A DNA stretch of 12,351 nt from Syntrophomonas sp. UBA5432 (GTDB lineage: Bacteria > Bacillota > Syntrophomonadia > Syntrophomonadales > Syntrophomonadaceae). The notes beneath the pieces were generated by a model. The model saw only the letters and a list, made by a program, of their open reading frames with translations, searched no databases and was not told where the DNA came from. The stretch is taken from contig DIRQ01000075.1 in NCBI GenBank assembly GCA_002424365.1, forward strand, positions 1 through 12,351. The letters are read 5' to 3'. Below, piece after piece: positions 1 to 5,544 of this stretch. The position numbers and the translations under genes are program-made. Position 1 is the first letter of the stretch; each line of letters starts with the position of its first letter.

Positions 1-2
1 TG

Positions 3-992
3 GTCTGTCCCACCGTACCTGAGGAATATGGTGGGCGAGGACTGGATCGCCTTACTACCGCTTTGTTGATGGAGGAAATTGCTGCCGGTCATCCTGGAGT
101 TGCCGCAGTTATAGCGGCTACCCTGCATGCAGTGGAACCCATTTTATTGGCCGGTAGTGAAGCTCAGAAGGAGAAGTTTTTACCCGGGCTAACCGGCAAA
201 GATGCTGGTCTGGCCGCCTTTGCCCTGACTGAGGCCTCCGGCGGTTCCGATTTATCTATTATGGGCACCTGTGCAGTCCGTAAGGAATCGGGATTTTATC
301 TTAATGGTTCCAAAGATTATGTTATCAACGCACCGGTGGCCAGTTGGATATCCGTAATTGCTGCAACCAGTAGGGAACAAAAAAAGGCCTCCATGCGGGT
401 ATTTCTACTAGAGCAAAATAGTAAGGGTTTCAATATAGTAAAGCAGCGAGAAACTTCGGGGCTAAATTATGCCCCCATAGGTGAAATCAAGTTCGAAAAT
501 GTTTTTATCGAAGAAGAAAATGTGATCAAGGGGCAGGAAGCGGGTAGTGGATACCTATTACTCACCCAGACCTTTGACCGGGGACGGGCTATGGTTGGGG
601 CCATATCGGTGGGTATTGCTCGGGCTGCTCTGGAAGCTGCCCTGGAATTTGCGGAAAACCGGGTACAGTTTGGTACCAGTATTAAGAACCACCAGGCAAT
701 AGCTTTTTCGTTGGCTGACATGGCTACCAGCGTAGAAATGGCTCGTTTAATGACCTATAAGGCTTGCTGGTTGATTGATAAGGGTGGGGATTATACCGCG
801 GCTTCAGCCATGGCCAAAGTGGTGGGTAGTGAGACAGCCCAACAGGTAACCTATGCGGCAGCAGATATCCTGGGGGCCAGGGGATATGAAAAGGGTTCTT
901 TGATTGAGCAACTGGTTCGTGATGCTCGTGTACTTTCTACTATTGAAGGGACCAACAATATGCAACGGGCAGTTATTGCCTCACAGTTATAG
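3..992 (+). CDS. Acyl-CoA dehydrogenase, 5' end cut off by the window
   Basis: This is a flavoprotein that oxidises an acyl-CoA to the 2-enoyl-CoA in the cytoplasm and normally passes electrons to electron-transfer flavoprotein. The frame is open from the window edge (first full codon at 3), and 329 residues remain. Roughly 50 N-terminal residues are missing, judged from the usual family length of about 380. Family marks are VPEEYGGRGLD near the present N-terminus, the FAD/substrate signature AFALTEASGGSDL, the RVQFGTSIKNHQ segment, and the C-terminal RDARVLSTIEGTNNMQR block. The Glu of IEGT (codon 945-947) is at the position of the catalytic base in medium- and short-chain enzymes. The substrate chain length cannot be read from the sequence. 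The stop is followed after 9 nt by a ferredoxin gene, which suggests co-transcription and a role in anaerobic electron flow. The family is certain; butyryl-CoA specificity would be a guess. Confidence 0.93.
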   Translation, partial: VCPTVPEEYGGRGLDRLTTALLMEEIAAGHPGVAAVIAATLHAVEPILLAGSEAQKEKFLPGLTGKDAGLAAFALTEASGGSDLSIMGTCAVRKESGFYLNGSKDYVINAPVASWISVIAATSREQKKASMRVFLLEQNSKGFNIVKQRETSGLNYAPIGEIKFENVFIEEENVIKGQEAGSGYLLLTQTFDRGRAMVGAISVGIARAALEAALEFAENRVQFGTSIKNHQAIAFSLADMATSVEMARLMTYKACWLIDKGGDYTAASAMAKVVGSETAQQVTYAAADILGARGYEKGSLIEQLVRDARVLSTIEGTNNMQRAVIASQL

Positions 993-1001
993 GGGAAGAG
1001 A

Positions 1002-1175
1002 ATGATATTTTTCATTGATGCCGAAAAATGCACCGTCTGCGGTCTCTGTGTTGATGTCTGCCCGACTGAGGCCATTAACCCATATGGAATTTACCAGATT
1101 GACAGCATTTTATGTACCGGCTGCGGCCTCTGCCGGGAAAGCTGTCCCGTTAATGCTATAAAAGCGAGTACTTAG
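1002..1175 (+). CDS. Small 2[4Fe-4S] ferredoxin
   Basis: This is a 57-residue protein with two complete bacterial ferredoxin motifs. Cys10, Cys13, Cys16 and Cys20-Pro form the first CxxCxxCxxxCP, and Cys38, Cys41, Cys44 and Cys48-Pro form the second. There is little else in the chain, so it should be a soluble low-potential electron carrier. The ATG is preceded by AGGGGAAG (991-998), which overlaps the TAG stop of the acyl-CoA dehydrogenase gene (990-992). The tight spacing suggests one transcript and perhaps translational coupling. The pairing suggests the ferredoxin serves the dehydrogenase/ETF electron path, but the sequence does not show which partner it uses. The gene then meets the L,D-transpeptidase gene tail to tail, with only 24 nt between the stop codons. 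The ferredoxin assignment is very secure; the partner is inference. Confidence 0.93.
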   Translation: MIFFIDAEKCTVCGLCVDVCPTEAINPYGIYQIDSILCTGCGLCRESCPVNAIKAST

Positions 1176-1199
1176 CCGTTAGCTATATAATTTTCTAGC

Positions 1200-2042
1200 C
1201 TATGGCTCATAATTTTTAGTTGCAATATCCATAGCCTTTAACAGGGCGAAATAGGTGTATGGTCCGACTATACCATCGACTGCTAAACCCTGATCGGCCT
1301 GAAAAGCCATAACTGCCTGCCGGGTTTTAGGACCGAAAAATCCGTCGATGGAGGAGTTATAATAGCCCAGTTTTTTCAAATCTCTCTGCAGTTGTTTCAC
1401 GTCTTCCCCACTATCACCTTCTTTTAGTATTTTTCCGGTATAATGATGACCAATAATATTAACCGGGGTACCAATGGGAGTTAGGTCATAAATTTTTATC
1501 ACGTCCTTGTTATACATGCGGATACAGCCATGGCTAACAGCCCTACCAATGGAAGCCGGATTATTGGTACCATGAATACCGTAACCTCCCCAGGGAACGG
1601 ACAATCTCATCCACCGGACGCCAAAAGGCCCGCCGGGATCTACTGATTTCTGGACAATCACCCAGTTGCCTATGGGGCTGGGGGTAGACGGCTTTCCAAC
1701 AGCTACGGGATAGGTAGTACTGGAGCCATCTCTAGTAAATGTCAGCCTCCGTTTATCCAGGTTAATTAAAATGGACGGGCGCGTAACCAGGGTATCTTCA
1801 GTGGTAATAGGGTTGTCATTTTCCAACCCCAGCAGGTTCCAGGTTTTAGGGCAAACAATACCATCAACTCTCAAACCCGATGCTTGTTGAAAACTTATCA
1901 CTGCTTTTTCGGTTAATTTATCATAAATTCCGCTGGTGCTAATCTGGTAGCCTTTCTTAACCAATTTTTCCTGTAATAAAAGCACATCCGGTCCCTGCAT
2001 CGGATTATCGTCAAACCGCAAAAATCGGCTGGCATAAAACAA
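1200..2042 (-). CDS. L,D-transpeptidase (YkuD domain) with N- and C-terminal peptidoglycan-binding domains
   Basis: This enzyme should cross-link peptidoglycan stem peptides (3-3 links) or attach groups to the wall, using a catalytic cysteine. Numbering from the TTG start (280 residues), a PG_binding_1 domain spans about 15-72, the YkuD catalytic domain about 89-196, and a second PG_binding_1 domain about 205-269 (GDSGEDVKQLQRDL through DGIVGPYTYFALL). The catalytic motif is HGTNNPASIG followed by SHGCIRM, with the conserved His at about 157 and the catalytic Cys at about 173. I chose the TTG at 2042 because AGGAG (2055-2051 on the minus strand) is 8 nt upstream. A GTG at 2051, which would add 3 residues, overlaps that AGGAG and is unlikely. 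No signal peptide or membrane segment is visible. B. subtilis YkuD also lacks one and is spore-linked, so a sporulation role is possible but unproven. The gene stands alone and divergent from the TPR gene. Confidence 0.92.
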   Translation of the reverse strand: MFYASRFLRFDDNPMQGPDVLLLQEKLVKKGYQISTSGIYDKLTEKAVISFQQASGLRVDGIVCPKTWNLLGLENDNPITTEDTLVTRPSILINLDKRRLTFTRDGSSTTYPVAVGKPSTPSPIGNWVIVQKSVDPGGPFGVRWMRLSVPWGGYGIHGTNNPASIGRAVSHGCIRMYNKDVIKIYDLTPIGTPVNIIGHHYTGKILKEGDSGEDVKQLQRDLKKLGYYNSSIDGFFGPKTRQAVMAFQADQGLAVDGIVGPYTYFALLKAMDIATKNYEP

Positions 2043-2050
2043 TACACTCA

Positions 2051-2055
2051 CTCCT
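2051..2055 (-). promoter_or_regulatory. Ribosome binding site deciding the L,D-transpeptidase start
   Basis: AGGAG reads on the minus strand from 2055 to 2051 and is 8 nt from TTG (2042-2040). The longer in-frame candidate GTG at 2051-2049 shares its first G with this motif and so cannot use it. Confidence 0.65.
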
Positions 2056-2107
2056 AATCTTCTATAAGTCCCAGGCTAAATTTATGTAAGACCGTTATGC
2101 CTGGAGG

Positions 2108-2180
2108 GTGTACCACGGCACTCAGACTTAACTCCAGTTAGGTTAATGGTAATTAGTTAGTGCTGAGCGCCGGGGTACAC
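2108..2180. repeat. Long imperfect inverted repeat / stem-loop
   Basis: The left arm 2108-2125 (GTGTACCACGGCACTCAG) pairs with the right arm 2163-2180 (CTGAGCGCCGGGGTACAC) at 16 of 18 positions, all Watson-Crick. After a two-base mismatch, TTAACT (2128-2133) pairs with AGTTAG (2155-2160) through five further pairs and one G-T wobble, leaving a loop of about 21 nt. The arms are GC-rich inside an AT-rich gap. No T-run follows on either strand, so it is not an ordinary terminator. It lies 65 nt upstream of the L,D-transpeptidase start on the minus strand, so it could be a leader structure there, a small RNA, or a remnant of a small inverted-repeat element. I do not recognise it as a known riboswitch. 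Confidence 0.7.
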
Positions 2181-2322
2181 GCAACCACGGATGGCCTCAT
2201 TTCTTGCCCCTCACTTTAGATAAGTTTGAAATTCCAAGTTATTAACAAGATAAATTCATTATTAATACTATTTCTGTACCATACTATGAAAAATTCCCTT
2301 CTTTGTTGACACTGCCGTAATT

Positions 2323-2379
2323 TTTACAATAGGAAAAAATATTAATAATTTACAATAAATGGGAGGACATTTTGCAATA
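2323..2379. repeat. Three short direct repeats, TTT(A/G)CAATA
   Basis: TTTACAATA occurs at 2323-2331 and 2349-2357, and TTTGCAATA at 2371-2379, giving steps of 26 and 22 bases. All lie upstream of the TPR gene and just downstream of the TTGACA at 2306-2311. They could be operator copies for a regulator, or chance in AT-rich DNA. Confidence 0.35.
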
Positions 2380-2422
2380 ATGTAGAAGTAGTAAAAAAAA
2401 TACTCGAGGGTGTGGTGAAAAA

Positions 2423-3646
2423 ATGCAGGGAAATGAAATCAGGCAGGTTGAGACTATGGTTGAAAAAGCCCTGGCTAAGATGCATGATCATGATATCAGC
2501 GGTGCCCTGGAAGAATTGTTGCAGGCCGCAGAAATGGAACCGGAGAATGTAAGGATTATTAATTTAATTGGTTCCGGTTATTTAATACTGGGTGAATTTG
2601 ATCGAGCTCGGGCTTGTTGGGAAATGGTGCTGAGAATTGATGAAGGTAATACAGATGCCAGTAACAGGCTGGAGGCCTGTACTGCCCCGGCTTTTCAAAG
2701 TTGGCTTAAACGCTATCATAATGCTATGACTAAAATGGATAGTAGGAATTATAAGCTGGCAGCGGAGCTATTACGGCAATTAATGGAGGAGAATGATGGT
2801 TTTGTTAGTTTGTATGAACTATTAGGCCTCTGTTATTTAGCTATTTCCGAGGTGGAAATGGCTAAGAAGGTCTGGCAAAAGGGTCTGCAGCTTGATCGGA
2901 CCAACAAGGCTTTACTTAGCTATCTGGAAGATAGGAAGAGTAACCAAACTATAGCCCGTGAGCAAATTATTACCAGTAGTAAACAGGTTGCTGCGACTTC
3001 GAATAAGCGTAGTTTTCGTTACTATGGATTAGTTTTGGGTGCTGCCGGAGTTTTGTGTTTGGCTCTGCTTATTCCAACAAGTCATTTTATTACTCAAAAG
3101 CAAGGTAACGCTCTTAAACCTTCAACTACTCAGGAGAAGAACATCAGCTCCGAACAGCAGGAAAATGATTCAAGTAATGTTATGGCTGTTACGAAGGGAT
3201 TAAGCTTTTCCAGTAACGCTAGCGGAGAAAACACTTCTGCATCCAGTAATTCGAAAAAGAATGAACAAAGTAATTTGCCAGAAGAGATCTATTACAACAA
3301 GGGTCTAGCTGCTTATCTAAAAGCCGACTGGGAACAGGCTTCCGCTAACCTAAAAGAGGTTGTTAATATGCAATCAGGAAGTTATTTAAACCGAGAAGCA
3401 CTATATTATTTAGCCCGGACAAAGTATTTAAGCGGAAATCTGGATGAAGCCAAAAAGTATTATCTTAGATACCTAAAGGAATTTCCTGCAAGCAATTATT
3501 ATGATGACAGCCTTTATTACCTGGGTTGTATCTACCACTGCAGTGGTGATGATAAGGAAGCTCGTAAGGTATTTAAGCAGTTAGAACAAATCGAACCAGA
3601 TAGTGGTTATCTGTCTACCAGTTTATTTAAAGAAGTAATGAATTAA
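2423..3646 (+). CDS. Membrane-anchored tetratricopeptide-repeat protein, function unknown
   Basis: This 407-residue protein has three parts. Residues 1-170 form TPR-like helix pairs, for example ISGALEELLQAAEMEPENV and FDRARACWEMVLRID, then LAAELLRQLM and EMAKKVWQKGLQLD. A single hydrophobic segment at about 201-223 follows a basic stretch (KR at 195-196), which by the positive-inside rule puts the N-terminus in the cytoplasm. A Ser/Asn/Gln-rich linker (about 225-285) leads to a second TPR set at about 286-400 (YYNKGLAAYLKADWEQA, ALYYLARTKYLSGNLDEA, SLYYLGCIYHCSGDDKEA). This set resembles the outer-face repeats of YbgF/BamD-type proteins. The protein is probably a bitopic scaffold with protein-binding repeats on both sides of the membrane. 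The ATG follows GAGGGTGTGGTG, with GGTG 5 nt away. It is transcribed alone: a gap lies upstream and a terminator 20 nt downstream. No enzymatic motif is seen and I do not recognise a specific gene. Confidence 0.85.
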   Translation: MQGNEIRQVETMVEKALAKMHDHDISGALEELLQAAEMEPENVRIINLIGSGYLILGEFDRARACWEMVLRIDEGNTDASNRLEACTAPAFQSWLKRYHNAMTKMDSRNYKLAAELLRQLMEENDGFVSLYELLGLCYLAISEVEMAKKVWQKGLQLDRTNKALLSYLEDRKSNQTIAREQIITSSKQVAATSNKRSFRYYGLVLGAAGVLCLALLIPTSHFITQKQGNALKPSTTQEKNISSEQQENDSSNVMAVTKGLSFSSNASGENTSASSNSKKNEQSNLPEEIYYNKGLAAYLKADWEQASANLKEVVNMQSGSYLNREALYYLARTKYLSGNLDEAKKYYLRYLKEFPASNYYDDSLYYLGCIYHCSGDDKEARKVFKQLEQIEPDSGYLSTSLFKEVMN

Positions 3647-3665
3647 TATAATAATAGTCACTTTT

Positions 3666-3688
3666 AAGCCGGGAAATCCCGGCTTTTT
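3666..3688 (+). terminator. Rho-independent terminator after the TPR gene
   Basis: AAGCCGGG (3666-3673) pairs perfectly with CCCGGCTT (3678-3685) around an AAAT loop. Five T run through 3688, with another TTTT shortly after. It ends the TPR transcript 20 nt past its stop codon. Confidence 0.93.
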
Positions 3689-3722
3689 GCCTTTTCGACT
3701 CGTACTATAACTAGTAGGGATA

Positions 3723-3728
3723 TATAAT
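3723..3728 (+). promoter_or_regulatory. Probable -10 element for the slipin/lipoprotein unit
   Basis: A perfect TATAAT lies within TATATAATATG, about 60 nt before the slipin start and just after the upstream terminator. No good -35 hexamer is found 16-18 nt upstream (the bases there read about TCGTAC). If real, the promoter is weak or needs an activator. Confidence 0.45.
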
Positions 3729-3787
3729 ATGCGTAAAGAGAAAAATAGATAGCAGGACCTAGTATAATAAAAGGGGGTTAAATTAGC

Positions 3788-4690
3788 GTGGCAAATGACA
3801 ATTATAAAATGGAAAACATTAGAGCGCAGGGTGATCGCCTCAATGCGGTTAGTATCCTTATATTTATCGTTGCTGCTGTACTGGTAGCTTATTTGTATCT
3901 TACGTATCAGGCCTTATGGATAGCAGTTATTGGCGGTATTCTCGCTCTACTACTAGCCTGGTCCTTAAAAATAGCCCGGCAATGGGATAGGGTAGTGGTA
4001 CTTAGACTGGGAAAATTTCGAAAAATGGCGGGACCGGGAATATTTTTTATTATTCCTATTATTGATGAGGCACCCATATGGATTGATACCCGTATAAGAA
4101 CCACCTTTTTTGCTGCAGAAAAAACTCTAACCAAGGATAATGTGCCGGTCAATGTTGATGCCGTAATGTTCTGGAAGGTGGAAGAGCCTATGCAGGCTGC
4201 TCTGGAGGTAGAAGAATACCAAAAGGCAATTTTTTGGGCGGCTCAAACTACCTTACGGGATATTATAGGAAAAACTGAATTGTATAGTATGCTGGCAGGG
4301 AGAGAGCAGTTGGATGAAGAATTAAGAATTATGCTGGATCACCGCACCGAATCATGGGGGATTTCAGTGCGTTCAGTAGAGATAAGGGATGTAGTGATAC
4401 CAATAGAATTACAGGATGCCATGTCTCGTGAAGCTCAAGCGGAAAGAGAAAGACGAGCACGAGTAATTCTTGGTACTGCTGAGTTGGAGATTGCCGATAA
4501 ATTTGCTGAGGCCTCCCGCAGGTATCATAATAATCCTGAAGCTTTTAGCTTGCGGGCCATGAATATTCTTTATGAAGGTATAAAAGAAAAGTCATCACTA
4601 GTTATTGTACCCAGTAATATGGTCGAATCCCTTAATCCAGGTGGAATTTTAGGCTATGTTAATCATATGAGGATGAAAAAAGAGGAATAG
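3788..4690 (+). CDS. Slipin/stomatin-type SPFH membrane protein
   Basis: This 300-residue integral membrane protein of the SPFH (stomatin, prohibitin, flotillin, HflK/C) superfamily is thought to oligomerise and organise membrane microdomains or modulate membrane proteases. Two hydrophobic segments lie at about 21-40 and 43-60. The SPFH/band-7 domain follows from about 64 to 225: WDRVVVLRLGKFRKMAGPG, then IDTRIRTTFFAAEKTLTKD, then DVVIPIELQDAMSREAQAE. These are typical stomatin/slipin blocks. The C-terminal part AELEIADKFAEASRRY to SLVIVPSNMVESL is also typical. The start is GTG, with GGGGG (3773-3777) 10 nt upstream; an in-frame ATG at 3809 is an alternative. The lipoprotein gene follows after 27 nt, so the two are probably one operon. 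Many slipin genes sit beside an NfeD-type gene, but none is present on either side here. Confidence 0.92.
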   Translation: MANDNYKMENIRAQGDRLNAVSILIFIVAAVLVAYLYLTYQALWIAVIGGILALLLAWSLKIARQWDRVVVLRLGKFRKMAGPGIFFIIPIIDEAPIWIDTRIRTTFFAAEKTLTKDNVPVNVDAVMFWKVEEPMQAALEVEEYQKAIFWAAQTTLRDIIGKTELYSMLAGREQLDEELRIMLDHRTESWGISVRSVEIRDVVIPIELQDAMSREAQAERERRARVILGTAELEIADKFAEASRRYHNNPEAFSLRAMNILYEGIKEKSSLVIVPSNMVESLNPGGILGYVNHMRMKKEE

Positions 4691-4717
4691 GATTAAAGTA
4701 ACGGGGGGAGGGGAATA

Positions 4718-5260
4718 ATGGGTAAAAAGCTTATTGCCAGTATTATTCTGTTTCTCCTATTCTGTATAAGTGGTTGTTCAGTTTTCAATACCGGGAGTAG
4801 TAGCTCTCCGGTAAGTACCCCGGCTCAATCAGAAATACCAGCAGATACGGAAATTATAGAAGAATTGAAAATGAGCAAGACCCCGGCAGTAAAAGTAGTA
4901 GGTCAGCAAAACGAAGATATACTGGAACTTAAACACTGGAAATATGGAAGTGAGCGGGCTCAGCCATCAGTGCAACAATTACCTGGCGAACCAGTGTCGC
5001 CGCAACTGCCTGAGCAACCTCAATTACCGGTATTGGATGAAACAGGAAGTGATAACTGGGAAACAGTTTCCATTCCGATTTTAAGTCAAGAAGAAATTGA
5101 ACGAATAATTAAGCAACTTATAGACTCGGGTTATATTAAGGAAGCGGTTACTAGTGAATCAGAATTTCAATCTGCTATACGTAATTTCCAAAGAGATAAT
5201 TCCTTACCAGTTACTGGTGTGCTAGATGGTTCTACCCGTGAGCTCTTAAGGGCCCAATAA
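4718..5260 (+). CDS. Lipoprotein with C-terminal peptidoglycan-binding-like domain
   Basis: This 180-residue precursor has a classic lipoprotein signal: MGKK, a hydrophobic core, then the lipobox ISGC, making Cys20 the likely lipidated residue. A low-complexity Ser/Pro/Gln-rich stretch (about 22-110) then probably spans the wall region. The C-terminal domain (about 122-180) contains IKQLIDSGYI and AIRNFQRDNSLPVTGVLDGSTRELL, the pattern of a PG_binding_1 helical domain. This suggests it is tethered to the membrane and touches peptidoglycan. The gene lies 27 nt downstream of the slipin gene, with a very strong GGGGGGAGGGG ribosome binding site (4703-4713), so it is probably co-expressed with the slipin. 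No catalytic motif is present. I do not recognise a named family beyond these parts. Confidence 0.88.
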   Translation: MGKKLIASIILFLLFCISGCSVFNTGSSSSPVSTPAQSEIPADTEIIEELKMSKTPAVKVVGQQNEDILELKHWKYGSERAQPSVQQLPGEPVSPQLPEQPQLPVLDETGSDNWETVSIPILSQEEIERIIKQLIDSGYIKEAVTSESEFQSAIRNFQRDNSLPVTGVLDGSTRELLRAQ

Positions 5261-5287
5261 AAAGTACTTATTTTAATGGTGAGGGAC

Positions 5288-5317
5288 TTGACTTTCCAAT
5301 GTACTTTTCATTATTCT
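5288..5317 (+). promoter_or_regulatory. Likely promoter of the tRNA-Gly gene
   Basis: The -35 TTGACT (5288-5293) is 18 nt from a -10-like TATTCT (5312-5317). This would start transcription about 15 nt before the mature tRNA 5' end. It is the best match in the short gap after the lipoprotein gene. The -10 is only 4 of 6. Confidence 0.5.
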
Positions 5318-5338
5318 TATTAAGTGGACTAATTAAAA

Positions 5339-5413
5339 GCGGAAGTGGCTCAGTGGTAGAGCATCGCCTTGCCAAGGCGAGGGTCGCGAGTTCGAATCTC
5401 GTCTTCCGCTCCA
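5339..5413 (+). tRNA. tRNA-Gly, anticodon GCC, CCA encoded
   Basis: The full cloverleaf is readable. The acceptor stem GCGGAAG pairs with CTTCCGC, the D-stem is GCTC/GAGC, and the anticodon stem TCGCC/GGCGA encloses the loop TTGCCAA with anticodon GCC, which reads GGC and GGU glycine codons. A five-base variable region precedes the T-arm GCGAG-TTCGAAT-CTCGT, which closes with one G-T pair. The discriminator is T, and CCA (5411-5413) is genomically encoded. The gene stands alone with its own downstream terminator. No integrated element is seen at its 3' end: a terminator and then trigger factor follow directly. Confidence 0.98.
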
Positions 5414-5423
5414 GATAATTTAT

Positions 5424-5453
5424 ACCTCGGCATTGCCGGGGTGTTGTGTTTTT
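5424..5453 (+). terminator. Rho-independent terminator after tRNA-Gly
   Basis: ACCTCGGC (5424-5431) pairs with GCCGGGGT (5435-5442), with one T-G wobble and the loop ATT. A short GTTGTG spacer precedes TTTTT (5449-5453). The T-run is not immediately adjacent, which weakens the call slightly. Confidence 0.75.
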
Positions 5454-5544
5454 AAATAATCTAGGGTAAATTCTTAAAGGAGAGTCATGTTTTTTAAAAA
5501 ATTCCTGTGCATTGGGTAATCTTTAATAGTTAGGAGGAGCATAA

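Larger units (their letters stand above)
2043..2422. other. Divergent non-coding gap between the L,D-transpeptidase and TPR genes
   Basis: I see no convincing gene in these 380 bases. The left part (2108-2180) holds a long imperfect stem-loop. The right part from about 2220 is AT-rich and contains a good -35 hexamer TTGACA (2306-2311). The nearest -10-like TACAAT (2325-2330) is only 13 nt away, so a standard sigma-A promoter is not clear. Three TTTACAATA-like repeats follow (2323-2379). Transcripts in both directions must start here, because the genes on each side point away from it. The 8 to 10 codon frames at 2190 and 2359 lack supporting signals. Confidence 0.7.

Noticed and set aside
1174..1217. 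Weak bidirectional terminator between the ferredoxin and L,D-transpeptidase genes (AGCC/GGCT plus GCTA/TAGC, then TTTTT).
   Set aside because: The stem has only two short helices with a mismatched internal loop, and it overlaps coding sequence. Support is too weak for a feature.
2104..2120. GGAGGGTGTACCACGG resembles the conserved T-box antiterminator motif on the plus strand.
   Set aside because: There is no specifier stem-loop upstream (the opposite-strand gene ends its leader there), no terminator follows, and the downstream gene is not an amino-acid or synthetase gene.
2306..2330. TTGACA with TACAAT as a sigma-A promoter for the TPR gene.
   Set aside because: The spacer is only 13 nt, too short for a normal promoter.
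2359..2385. Eight-codon frame ATG-GGA-GGA... upstream of the TPR gene.
   Set aside because: It lacks a ribosome binding site of its own and is too short to support.
3763..3768. Second TATAAT upstream of the slipin gene.
   Set aside because: It would start transcription inside the ribosome binding site and has no -35 element.
5260..5308. Inverted pair AAAAGTAC (5260-5267) and GTACTTTT (5301-5308) around the tRNA promoter.
   Set aside because: The arms are eight AT-rich bases separated by 33 nt. It may be chance, and it forms neither a terminator nor a known operator.
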